Below are positions 39,614 through 48,045 of a stretch of 64,000 nucleotides of DNA, piece after piece (the stretch's first letter is position 1; every line of letters starts with the position of its first letter). A program made the position numbers and the translations under genes. Origin of the DNA: Pseudoflavonifractor intestinihominis (GTDB lineage Bacteria > Bacillota > Clostridia > Oscillospirales > Oscillospiraceae). The stretch lies in contig NZ_JBBMFK010000007.1 of NCBI RefSeq assembly GCF_040096055.1, positions 1-64,000 of the forward strand, written 5' to 3'. The notes below the pieces were generated by a model. The model ran no database searches. It was not told the origin of the DNA and saw only the letters and a program-made list of their open reading frames with translations.

Positions 39614-42574
39614 ATGAAAAAGAAGCGGATGTCCAACCGCCGTTTTATGGCCATCCTGATTCCCATCATGGCCATCGTGCTTGTGACACTGATGATCTGC
39701 AACCTGCTGGCCCTCAACTACCGGGGCCTTATCTCCACCTTCTTCAACCACAGCACCTACAAGATCGTGGAGACCGGCGAGTCCACCGAGGACAGCACCT
39801 ACTATCCCTGCGACTTTGACACTGAGGAAGAGCTGACCGAGCACAGCGGCCAGGTGGCCGAGACCCTGGAGGCCGAGGGTATGGTCCTCCTGGAGAACAA
39901 CGGCGGCCTGCCCCTGGCCAAGGACAGCAAGGTGAGCGTGTTCTCCGTCTCCTCTGTGAACATGGTCTACGGCGGCACCGGCTCCGGCAGCGTGGATACC
40001 ACCACCGTGGCCGACCTGAAGACCGCTCTGGAGTCCGCCAGCCTCACCGTCAACCCCACCCTGTGGGACTTCTACCAGCAGAAGAGCGCCGACGGGTACA
40101 CCCGCAGCGCCCCCAACTGGCGCGGCGGCCAGTTCTCCATCAACGAGGTGCCCTGGGCTGATGTGGAGTCCGCCGCCGGCAGCTCCTTCGCCGACTACGG
40201 CGACGCGGCCATTGTGGTCATCTCCCGCTCCGGCGGCGAGGGCTCCGACCTGACCGCCGTCAACTTCGCCGAGACCGAGGGCGTGGAGGGCAACTCCGGC
40301 AACTACCTGGAGCTGAGCACCGAAGAGGCTGATATGCTCGCCGCTGTCAACGAGCAGTTCGACAACGTGGTGGTGCTCATCAACGCCAACAACGCCATGG
40401 AGCTGGGTTGGCTGGCCGACTATGACAACATCAAGGCCGCCCTGTGGATCGGCGGCGTGGGCCAGACCGGCCTCTACGCCGTGGCCGACGCCCTGGTGGG
40501 CGACGTGGTGCCCTCCGGCCGCCTGGTGGACACCTACGCCTACGACGCCTCCAGCTCTCCCGCCGCCCAGAACGCGGGCGCCAACTTCTGGATCAACAAC
40601 GGCTTCTCCAACGAGTCCGACCAGTACATCGTGTACGCCGAGGGCATCTATGTGGGCTACCGGTACTATGAGACCCGGTACGAGGACGCGGTCATGGGCA
40701 CCGGCAACGCCGGCGATTACGACTACGCCTCCACCGTCCTCTACCCCTTCGGCTACGGTCTGAGCTACACTCAGTTTGCCTACAGCGACTTCTCCATGGA
40801 GGAGAATGACGACAGCTTCACCGTGTCCGTGACCGTCACCAACACCGGCGACACCTACACCGGCAAGGACGTGGTCCAGGTCTACTTCCAGTCTCCCTAC
40901 ACCCAGTACGACATGGACAACGGCGTGGAGAAGGCCTCCGTGGAGCTGTGCGGCTTTGCCAAGACCGACGCCCTGGCCCCCGGCGAGAGCCAGACCGTCC
41001 AGATCGACGTGCCCAAGGAGCAGCTCAAGTCCTACGACTACCGCACCGCCAAGACCTTCATCCTGGACGCCGGCGACTACTACTTCACCGTTGGCACCGA
41101 CGCCCACGACGCCCTGAACAATATCCTGGCCGCCAAGGGCTACACCACTGCCGACGGCATGACCGCCGACGGCGACGTGTCCATGACCGCCAAGTGGACC
41201 AACGCCAGCCTGGACACCACTACCTACGCGGTGGACAGCGCCACCGGCACCGCCGTCACCAACCTGTTCGGCTATGCCGACATCTCCAGCTATGATGAGT
41301 ACTCCGACTTTGTCTACCTGAGCCGCAGCAACTGGGTGGACACCTTCCCCGTGGCCTTCTGCGACAGCACCGACGAGACCACCGGCGAGCACTACATCGA
41401 CCTGCCCCAGGAGATCATCGACGCCCTCCAGCCCCAGTACACCGAGGACCAGGATTCCTACACCATGCCCGCCTCCGGCGTCACCCCCGAGGTGCAGCTG
41501 ACCCTGGCCGACTTCATCGACGTGGACTATGACGACCCCGCCTGGGACGAGCTGCTGGACACCATCAGCCCCGCCGACTTGATCTACATGGTGCGCATGG
41601 GCGGCTACGGCACCCCCAGCCTGGACTACATCCTCAAGCCCGCCACCGTGGAGAAGGACGGCCCTGCCGGCATCTCCGCCACCCTGGTGGGCGGCACCCA
41701 GGGCATGGCCTACCCCACTGAGGTGGTCATCGCCTCCACCTGGAACACGGAGCTTGCCTATGAAATGGGCGTGTCCGTGGGCAACGACGCCATGTACGCC
41801 AACATCCAGGGCTGGTACGCCCCCGCCATGAACATCCACCGCAACCCCTACAGCGGTCGTAACTTCGAGTACTACTCCGAGGACGGCTTTATCAGCGGCC
41901 AGATGGGCGCCAACACCGTGCTGGGCGCCCAGAGCAAGGGCCTGTTCTGCTACGTCAAGCACTTCGCCTTCAACGACACCGAGGGCGTCATCGACGAGAC
42001 CAACGGCATCAAGGGCTCCAAGGACGGCATCGCCACCTTCTTCAACGAGCAGGCCGCCCGTGAGCTCTACCTGGTGCCCTTCGAGGCCGCGGTGAAGGAG
42101 GGCCACACCTACGCCATGATGAACGCCTTCAACCGTGTGGGCGTCAAATGGTGCGGCGCCAGCCATGAGCTGCTCACCGACCTGCTGCGGGACGAGTGGG
42201 GCTTCAACGGCCTGGTCATCACCGACATGGCCGGCCTGCCCGACTACATGGACATCAAGGCGGGCCTCCAGGCCGGTACCGACATGTGGATGAACACCAG
42301 CGAGGACCTGTACAACATTGACGGCTACCAGAACGACCCCCAGATCATGACCTACCTGCGCAACGCCGCCCATGACATCTGCTACACCGTCAGCCACAGC
42401 GCCGCCATGAACGGCCTGTCCGCCAACTCCACTATTGTGGACATCATGCCCCTGTGGATGACCTGGATGGTGGCCCTGGACGTGGTGGTGGGCGTGCTGA
42501 TCGTGGCCGGAGTGGTCTGGATTGTGGTCCGCGGCAAGGACCAGAAGAAGAACCCGGACAAGTACAAACAGTAA
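39614..42574 (+). CDS. Circularly permuted, membrane-anchored GH3 glycosidase (copy B)
   Basis: A 986-aa GH3 enzyme with reversed domain order: sandwich domain (about 75-385), fibronectin-III-like (about 395-500), and TIM barrel (about 620-930). Likely catalytic residues are Glu209 (SRSGGEGSD) and Asp871 (VITDM); KHF is at 782-784. Membrane helices at about 12-34 and 950-973 anchor both ends. It follows the LytTR/GHKL pair in the same direction with its own promoter-like region, so the two-component system probably controls it or responds to its product. It is more divergent from copies A and D than these are from each other. The substrate is unknown. Confidence 0.9.
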   Translation: MKKKRMSNRRFMAILIPIMAIVLVTLMICNLLALNYRGLISTFFNHSTYKIVETGESTEDSTYYPCDFDTEEELTEHSGQVAETLEAEGMVLLENNGGLPLAKDSKVSVFSVSSVNMVYGGTGSGSVDTTTVADLKTALESASLTVNPTLWDFYQQKSADGYTRSAPNWRGGQFSINEVPWADVESAAGSSFADYGDAAIVVISRSGGEGSDLTAVNFAETEGVEGNSGNYLELSTEEADMLAAVNEQFDNVVVLINANNAMELGWLADYDNIKAALWIGGVGQTGLYAVADALVGDVVPSGRLVDTYAYDASSSPAAQNAGANFWINNGFSNESDQYIVYAEGIYVGYRYYETRYEDAVMGTGNAGDYDYASTVLYPFGYGLSYTQFAYSDFSMEENDDSFTVSVTVTNTGDTYTGKDVVQVYFQSPYTQYDMDNGVEKASVELCGFAKTDALAPGESQTVQIDVPKEQLKSYDYRTAKTFILDAGDYYFTVGTDAHDALNNILAAKGYTTADGMTADGDVSMTAKWTNASLDTTTYAVDSATGTAVTNLFGYADISSYDEYSDFVYLSRSNWVDTFPVAFCDSTDETTGEHYIDLPQEIIDALQPQYTEDQDSYTMPASGVTPEVQLTLADFIDVDYDDPAWDELLDTISPADLIYMVRMGGYGTPSLDYILKPATVEKDGPAGISATLVGGTQGMAYPTEVVIASTWNTELAYEMGVSVGNDAMYANIQGWYAPAMNIHRNPYSGRNFEYYSEDGFISGQMGANTVLGAQSKGLFCYVKHFAFNDTEGVIDETNGIKGSKDGIATFFNEQAARELYLVPFEAAVKEGHTYAMMNAFNRVGVKWCGASHELLTDLLRDEWGFNGLVITDMAGLPDYMDIKAGLQAGTDMWMNTSEDLYNIDGYQNDPQIMTYLRNAAHDICYTVSHSAAMNGLSANSTIVDIMPLWMTWMVALDVVVGVLIVAGVVWIVVRGKDQKKNPDKYKQ

Positions 42575-42601
42575 TGCCACCGCAAGACAATACAATTTGA
42601 A

Positions 42602-42647
42602 ATCAAAAAATCCCCGCCGGCGCAGCGCGCCGGCGGGGATTTTTGAT
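42602..42647. terminator. Bidirectional terminator
   Basis: A very strong GC stem (TCCCCGCCGGCGC and complement) is flanked by A6 and T5. It separates the GH3 gene from the convergent ptsI. Confidence 0.9.
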
Positions 42648-42660
42648 GGATTCAGAGCAA

Positions 42661-44313
42661 TCAGCCCTTGAGCAGGTCCAAGTCGCAGTCCTTGGCGGTG
42701 CTCTTCCGGATGGCGGCCCGGAGGGGGAGCACGGCGGAGGGGCTCACGCTCAGCTCGTCAATGCCCATGGCCAGGAAGGTGGGCAGCAGCTCCAGGTCAG
42801 CGCCCAGCTCGCCGCAGATGCCCACCCAGATGCCCGCCTTGTGGGCGGCGTCGGCCGTGGCCTTCAGGGCCCGCAGCACAGCGGGGTGGTGGGGGTCAAA
42901 GAACCGGCCCAGGTCGTTGCACTGGCGGTCGCAGGCCAGGGTGTACTGGGTCAGGTCGTTGGTGCCCACGGAGAAGAAGTCCACCAGCCCGGCCAGCTCC
43001 TCGGCCATGAACACCGCCGCCGGGGTCTCGATCATGATGCCGATCTCCGTGTCCGGGTTGAAGGGGATACCCTCCGCCTTCAGCTCGTCCATCACCTTCT
43101 GGCAGATGGCGCGGCACTCCTTGACCTCCCACACGCTGGTAATCATGGGGAACATGATGGCCACCTTGCCGTAGGCACTGGCCCGGTAGAGGGCGCGCAG
43201 CTGGGTGCGGAACACCTCAGGCCGGTTGAGGCAGATGCGGATGGCCCGCAGGCCCATGGCCGGGTTCTCCTCCTTGTTGAGGTGGAAGTAGTCCACCTGC
43301 TTGTCCGCGCCGATGTCCAGGGTGCGGATGACCACCCGCTTGCCCTTCATGGCGGCGGCCACCTGCTTGTAGGCACGGAACTGCTCCTCCTCGGTGGGGT
43401 AGTCGTCGGCGGCCAGGTAGAGGAACTCGGAGCGGAACAGGCCCACGCCCTGGCCGTCGTTGGCGAGTACAGCGGGCACGTCCTCGGGAGAGCCGATGTT
43501 GCAGTAGACCATCATCTCCCGGCCGTCCAGAGTCACGTCCTTCTGGCCCACCATGCTGCGCATCAGCTCCCGCAGCTCGGCCTGCTTCTGCTGCCGGGCC
43601 TCCAGGCCGGCCAGGGTCTCTCCGTCCGGGTCCAAAATCACCTGCCCGGTCTCGCCCACGATGTAGGCCTCTTTGCCGTCCAGGTCCTCGCTCAAAGCCT
43701 CGCCCAGGCCGCACACGGCGGGGATGCCCATGGTGCGGGCCAGAATGGCGGTGTGGCTGTTGCCCGAGCCGCCCCGGGTGGCAATGGCCAGGATCTTGCT
43801 CTTGTCCAGCTGGATGGTCTCGGAGGGGGCCAGGTCGTCGGCGGCCAGGATCACCGGCACCTCCGAGTCGATGCCACCCTGGGCCACACCGGTGAGGATG
43901 TTCACCAGCCGGCCGGTCACGTCCCGCACGTCGGCGGCCCGGGCCTGCATGTAGGGGTCGTCCATAGCGGCCAGCATGGCGGCAAACTGCTCCCCGGCCT
44001 GCTGAGCGGCGTACTCGGCGGTGTACCCCTCCTCCAGCTGCTCGTCCATGGCGCCGGTGAAGTCCTCGTCCTCCAAAAACATGGCGTGGGTCTCAAAGAG
44101 GGTGGCGGCGTCGTCGCCGGCCTGGGCACGGGCCTTTTCCGCCATCTCCTCCAGCTGCTCCATGGCCTGGGCTCTGGCGGCCTCCAGCCGCGCCCGCTCC
44201 GCGGCGGGGTCCTGGGCGAGCTGCTGCTCCACCACGGCGCTGGCCCGGTGATAAAAGCAGAGCGTACCCTGTTCGATGCCCTTGGACACGCCCTGGCCCT
44301 GTAAGATCTTCAT
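42661..44313 (-). CDS. ptsI: PTS enzyme I (phosphoenolpyruvate-protein phosphotransferase)
   Basis: A 550-aa enzyme that transfers phosphate from PEP to HPr. The start MKILQGQGVSKGI has a GAAAGGAG site. The phospho-His lies in GGSGNSHTAILAR; the PEP-binding barrel shows GVGLFRSEFLYL, RTLDIGADKQ, NPAMGLRAIR and SVGTNDLTQYTLACDR, and the catalytic Cys lies in GICGELG. It is last in the PTS operon, behind HPr and a hairpin. Length is normal (about 570). Confidence 0.95.
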   Translation of the reverse strand: MKILQGQGVSKGIEQGTLCFYHRASAVVEQQLAQDPAAERARLEAARAQAMEQLEEMAEKARAQAGDDAATLFETHAMFLEDEDFTGAMDEQLEEGYTAEYAAQQAGEQFAAMLAAMDDPYMQARAADVRDVTGRLVNILTGVAQGGIDSEVPVILAADDLAPSETIQLDKSKILAIATRGGSGNSHTAILARTMGIPAVCGLGEALSEDLDGKEAYIVGETGQVILDPDGETLAGLEARQQKQAELRELMRSMVGQKDVTLDGREMMVYCNIGSPEDVPAVLANDGQGVGLFRSEFLYLAADDYPTEEEQFRAYKQVAAAMKGKRVVIRTLDIGADKQVDYFHLNKEENPAMGLRAIRICLNRPEVFRTQLRALYRASAYGKVAIMFPMITSVWEVKECRAICQKVMDELKAEGIPFNPDTEIGIMIETPAAVFMAEELAGLVDFFSVGTNDLTQYTLACDRQCNDLGRFFDPHHPAVLRALKATADAAHKAGIWVGICGELGADLELLPTFLAMGIDELSVSPSAVLPLRAAIRKSTAKDCDLDLLKG

Positions 44314-44341
44314 ATGCTGTGCTCCTTTCCGAAATGAAAGC

Positions 44342-44376
44342 AAAACCGCCCGCCGCCCCGGAGGGACAGCGGGCGG
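44342..44376 (-). promoter_or_regulatory. Attenuator-like hairpin between HPr and enzyme I genes
   Basis: On the minus strand CCGCCCGC pairs with GCGGGCGG around a GC-rich loop, and TTTTG follows. The short T-run suggests a leaky terminator that lowers enzyme I output relative to HPr. Confidence 0.5.
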
Positions 44377-44401
44377 GACGCTGAACCTGTCTATTTACAA
44401 T

Positions 44402-44662
44402 TTACAGATTGGTCTTGAAGAACTGCTCCATAGCGGCAATGGCGGCGTCCTCGGAGGGGCCCTCGGCCTCCACGGTGATGGAGTCGCCGGTCTTGACGCC
44501 CAGGCCCATCAGCTTCATCAGCTGGGTGCCCTTCACGGTCTTGTCCCCCTTGGTCAGGGTGATGGTGGTGTCGGCAAACTCCTTGGCGGCCTTGACCAGC
44601 AGGCCGGCGGGACGGGCGTGGATACCCAGGGGATCCTGAATGACATAGGTAAAGCTCTTCAT
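44402..44662 (-). CDS. ptsH: PTS phosphocarrier protein HPr, with Gln at the Ser46 position
   Basis: An 86-aa HPr with the phospho-His in GIHARPAG (His15). Aligned by eye with Bacillus HPr, the region around the regulatory serine (KSIMGVMSLG) reads TQLMKLMGLG, so the residue equal to Ser46 is Gln. In Bacillus, HPr kinase phosphorylates Ser46 to bring about CcpA-mediated repression; this protein could serve transport but not that signal. It lies between the antiterminator gene and ptsI. Confidence 0.93.
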   Translation of the reverse strand: MKSFTYVIQDPLGIHARPAGLLVKAAKEFADTTITLTKGDKTVKGTQLMKLMGLGVKTGDSITVEAEGPSEDAAIAAMEQFFKTNL

Positions 44663-44707
44663 AACAGCAAGACTCCTTTTTATGTTTTATTTCATATGGG
44701 ATTACAT

Positions 44708-45565
44708 CTATTGCTTCAGAGCGGCGGAGTTGGTCCGCCCCTCTGTGTCGAACACGCGCTGCACATGCATGGCCAGGTAGCCGATCTCCGCCTCGTCCAC
44801 CTGACGGCCCAGGGTGCGCTCCAGCTGGCGGCAGATCTGCTCGGAGATGTCAAAGGCCCGGGGGCAGGACACCCGCATGATGTGGTTGACGTCCATGCTC
44901 AGCCGCTCGCCCTTCAGGAGCCGGGCGGCCATGTATTTGATGTGGCTCATCAGCCGGTTGTAGGACAGGGAGTTGACGTCCAGATTCACGCCGGTGGCCT
45001 GCTGGACCAGGTCCACGCACGCCCGGATGATGCCCGCGGTCTGCATGGCCTGGGAGACCTGCATGGACTCCAGGGAGGAGTGGATATGCAGGGCGATGTA
45101 GCCCAGCTCGTCGTCGCTGAACCGGAGGCCGGTCTGCTCCCAGATCACGTCTCCGCCCCGGCGGGCCACCTGAAACTCGTCGGGGAAGAGGGCCTTGATG
45201 TCCGGTGTCAGGGGGTTGCCGATGGGGGCGTTTTTCCGGATACGCTGGGCGGCAAAGGCGATGTGGTCGGCCATGGGGATGAGGATGCTGGTATCCACCT
45301 GGCCGAAGGTGTTCTTGGCGTCCAGAATGATGGTGTTTGCGATATTGAGGTAGAGCGGATCGATGCGCTTGACCAAGTCCCTGGGGTTGCCCCGGTCGCA
45401 CTTCTGGGAGAGCTGGTACACCGTGGCGTCGGGGGCAAAATCCACCCGCTCTCCCGGCTTGCGGCCAAAGCCCACCCCCTTGCCCATGACCAGATTCTCC
45501 TGGTTGTCCTCCTGGTTCAGGGCCAGGACGGTGTTGTGGTTGAGAACTTTTGTAATGCGGTACAC
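44708..45565 (-). CDS. BglG/LicT family transcription antiterminator
   Basis: A 285-aa RNA-binding regulator with an N-terminal CAT domain (about 1-56, MYRITKVLNHNTVLA, GKGVGFGRKPG) and two PRD domains (about 70-170 and 180-280) whose conserved histidines (ADHIAFA, LHIHSSL, SHIKYMA, MHVQRV) are phosphorylated by the PTS. It should bind the RAT sequence in the leader of the PTS gene upstream and prevent termination when sugar is available. It is directly downstream of that PTS gene. Confidence 0.93.
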   Translation of the reverse strand: MYRITKVLNHNTVLALNQEDNQENLVMGKGVGFGRKPGERVDFAPDATVYQLSQKCDRGNPRDLVKRIDPLYLNIANTIILDAKNTFGQVDTSILIPMADHIAFAAQRIRKNAPIGNPLTPDIKALFPDEFQVARRGGDVIWEQTGLRFSDDELGYIALHIHSSLESMQVSQAMQTAGIIRACVDLVQQATGVNLDVNSLSYNRLMSHIKYMAARLLKGERLSMDVNHIMRVSCPRAFDISEQICRQLERTLGRQVDEAEIGYLAMHVQRVFDTEGRTNSAALKQ

Positions 45566-45602
45566 ACGCTCACGCTCCTACACAGATAACGCGCTTGTTT
45601 TA

Positions 45603-47735
45603 TCAGGACTCGTAGATATCCAGGGCCAGCAGATCCTCGCCGTGCTCCACGTGGCCGGCCTTCAGCAGCCGCAGCTCCTGGTTGTCCTCCATGGAGGTGA
45701 AGAGCACCGGGGAGGACACGGAGGTGGCGTTCTCCCGGATGAAGTCCAGGTCGAACTCCAGCAGGCGGTCACCCTTCTTCACCTGGTCGCCCTCCTTGAC
45801 CAGGGCGTGGAAGCCCTGACCCTTGAGGGCCACGGTATTGATGCCCACGTGGATGAGCATCTCCACGCCGTCCTCCAGCTCCAGGCCGATGGCGTGGTTG
45901 GTGTCAAAGACAAAGCTGATGGTGGCGTCGCAGGGGGCGGTGACCACGCCCTCGCAGGGGATGACGGTGGCGCCGTCGCCCATCATCTTCTCGGCAAAGG
46001 CCGGGTCGGGGGAGGCGGTGATGGGGGCGGACTCCCCGTGGAAGGGGCTGCCGATGACAATGGTCTTGACCAGGGCGCCGTGGGCTGCGGGCGCCGCCGG
46101 GGCGGAGGACTCAGCGGGGGCGGCCTCTACGGCGGGGGCGGCCTGCTGGGCCGCGCCGCTGCGCAGGTAGTCTTCCAGGTTGGCCTTGATGATATTCACC
46201 TGGGGACCGTACACCACCTGGACGCCCTGGCCCTTCTGGACCACGCCGGCCGCGCCGGTGGACTTGAGGATGGCCTGATCCACCTTGCCGCCGTCCACGA
46301 CGGTGCAGCGCAGGCGGGTGGCACAGCAGTCCACGTCCTTGATGTTGGCCGCGCCGCCCAGGCCCTGGGCGATGGCGGCGGACACCTGGTCGCCGCCGGC
46401 CTCGCCGGCCTTCCGGGCGTTGTAGTCAGCCTTGGTGTACAGCTTGGTCTCCTGATCGCCCTCCTCACGGCCGGGGGTCTTGAAGTTGAACTTCTTGATG
46501 AGGAAGGAGAACAGGAAGTAGTACACCAGGAAGAAGACGATGCCCAGGGGGATGATCAGCAGCCAGCTGGTCTTTTCGTTGCCCTGCAGGATACCGAACA
46601 GGGCCAGGTCGATGAAGCCGCCGGAGAAGGTGAGGCCCACGGTGATGTTGAGGATGTGGCACAGCATGTAGGCAAGACCTGCAAAGACCGAGCTGATGAC
46701 GAACAGTACGGGGGCCACAAAGAGGAAGGAGAACTCCAGGGGCTCGGTGATGCCGGTGAGGATGGAGGTGAGGGCGGCGGAGAGGAGCAGGCCGCCCACC
46801 TGCTTTTTCCGTTCCGGCTTGGCGCAGCGGTACATGGCCAGGGCCGCTCCGGGGAAGCCGAAGATGTAGAGCACGAACTCACCGGTGAAGCACCAGGTGC
46901 CCGCGGTGGAGAAGTGGGTGACAGTGGGGTCGGCCAGCTGGGCGAAGAAGATGTTCTGAGCGCCGGATACCACGGTGCCCGCCACCTCCATGGTGCCGCC
47001 CACGGCGGTCTGCCAGAAGGGCAGGTAGAACACGTGGTGCAGGCCGAAGGGGATGAGCAGCCGCTTGATCATGCCGAACAGGAAGGTGCCGAAGTAGCCG
47101 GAGCTGTACACCACCATGCCCAGGGCGTTGATGCCCTCCTGAATGGGCTGCCAGACAAAGAACATGAGGATGCCCACCAGGGCAAAGACCAAGGTGCTGA
47201 TGATGGGCACGAACCGGGTGCCGCCGAAGAAGGAGAGCACCTGGGGCATCTGGATCTTGTAGAACCGGTTGTGGAGGGCGGCCACGCCCAGGCCCACGAT
47301 GATGCCGCCGAAGGCGCCCATCTGGAGGGAGGTGATGCCCAGCACCGAGGCGGTGGAGCCCTCCAGCAGGTTTTCTGTGCCGCCGGTCAGGGTGATCATG
47401 GCGGAGATGGCCGAGTGCATCACCAGGAAGGAGACTGCGGCGGCCAGGGCGGCCACTTCCTTTTCCTGCCGTGCCATGCCGATGGCCACGCCGATGGCGA
47501 AGATGAGGGGCAGGTTATCAAAGATAACGCCGCCGCACTTGCTCAGAACCGAGAAGATGAAGTAGGGGACGGTGCCGGGGCCCATGACCCCCAGCAGATT
47601 GTAGGTGGCCAGGGTGGTCTCGTTGGTGAACGAGCTGCCCAGGCCCAGCAGCAGTCCTGCCACCGGCAGGATGGCGATGGGGAGCATAAAGGACCTGCCC
47701 ACCCGCTGCAGTACGCCGAAGAATTTTTCCCTCAT
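45603..47735 (-). CDS. ptsG: PTS glucose-family transporter IICBA
   Basis: A 710-aa sugar transporter with the domain order IIC (about 1-420, 10 or so helices), IIB (about 445-520) and IIA (about 565-710). The IIB phospho-cysteine is the second Cys in DVDCCATRLRC and the IIA phospho-His is in VEMLIHVGINTV. The IIC part (GLHHVFYLPFW, GITEPLEFSFLF) is of the glucose/N-acetylglucosamine group; the exact sugar is uncertain. It has its own IIA, HPr and enzyme I in one operon, and a RAT/terminator leader. Confidence 0.93.
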   Translation of the reverse strand: MREKFFGVLQRVGRSFMLPIAILPVAGLLLGLGSSFTNETTLATYNLLGVMGPGTVPYFIFSVLSKCGGVIFDNLPLIFAIGVAIGMARQEKEVAALAAAVSFLVMHSAISAMITLTGGTENLLEGSTASVLGITSLQMGAFGGIIVGLGVAALHNRFYKIQMPQVLSFFGGTRFVPIISTLVFALVGILMFFVWQPIQEGINALGMVVYSSGYFGTFLFGMIKRLLIPFGLHHVFYLPFWQTAVGGTMEVAGTVVSGAQNIFFAQLADPTVTHFSTAGTWCFTGEFVLYIFGFPGAALAMYRCAKPERKKQVGGLLLSAALTSILTGITEPLEFSFLFVAPVLFVISSVFAGLAYMLCHILNITVGLTFSGGFIDLALFGILQGNEKTSWLLIIPLGIVFFLVYYFLFSFLIKKFNFKTPGREEGDQETKLYTKADYNARKAGEAGGDQVSAAIAQGLGGAANIKDVDCCATRLRCTVVDGGKVDQAILKSTGAAGVVQKGQGVQVVYGPQVNIIKANLEDYLRSGAAQQAAPAVEAAPAESSAPAAPAAHGALVKTIVIGSPFHGESAPITASPDPAFAEKMMGDGATVIPCEGVVTAPCDATISFVFDTNHAIGLELEDGVEMLIHVGINTVALKGQGFHALVKEGDQVKKGDRLLEFDLDFIRENATSVSSPVLFTSMEDNQELRLLKAGHVEHGEDLLALDIYES

Positions 47736-47789
47736 TGTGCTACCTCCTGATCACATAGTGCGATTTGTTCCTGCCGGCCGCTCTACGCG

Positions 47790-47875
47790 AAAAAAGCACT
47801 AACCGACAACTATTACATATCACGTTAACATGTATGCAATAGCAGAAGGTTAGTGCCTGTTGCCAGTAACACACC
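47790..47875 (-). promoter_or_regulatory. RAT antiterminator/terminator leader of the PTS operon
   Basis: On the minus strand 47875-47848 matches the ribonucleic antiterminator consensus: GGTGTGTTACTG, a 4-nt spacer, then CAGGCACTAACC. Its 3' part GCACTAACC also pairs with GGTTAGTGC (47804-47796), which is followed by T6, forming a terminator. This is the mutually exclusive hairpin pair used by BglG-family proteins, one of which is encoded in the operon. Confidence 0.92.
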
Positions 47876-47898
47876 TATATGGAACTTAACTCGGCCAA

Positions 47899-47927
47899 AG
47901 AGTAGCATAAAGTATGAAAAATGTCAA
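47899..47927 (-). promoter_or_regulatory. Promoter of the PTS operon
   Basis: On the minus strand TTGACA (47927-47922) and TACTCT (47904-47899), with an extended TGC before it, are 17 nt apart, about 25 nt before the RAT element. Confidence 0.75.
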
Positions 47928-48002
47928 TCTCTCCGGGAGGTTTTCAACTTTATACACAAAAACGATGGGCTCAACTTGTCTAAAACGCGGAATGAACCGG
48001 AA

Positions 48003-48045
48003 ATGAAATACTGGCAGTCCGTCCAGAATGGGAAGGACTGCCAGT
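48003..48045 (-). terminator. Terminator of the GH3 copy C operon
   Basis: ACTGGCAGTCC and GGACTGCCAGT pair around 14 nt directly after the GH3 stop; ATTTCATTT follows on the minus strand. Confidence 0.7.
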
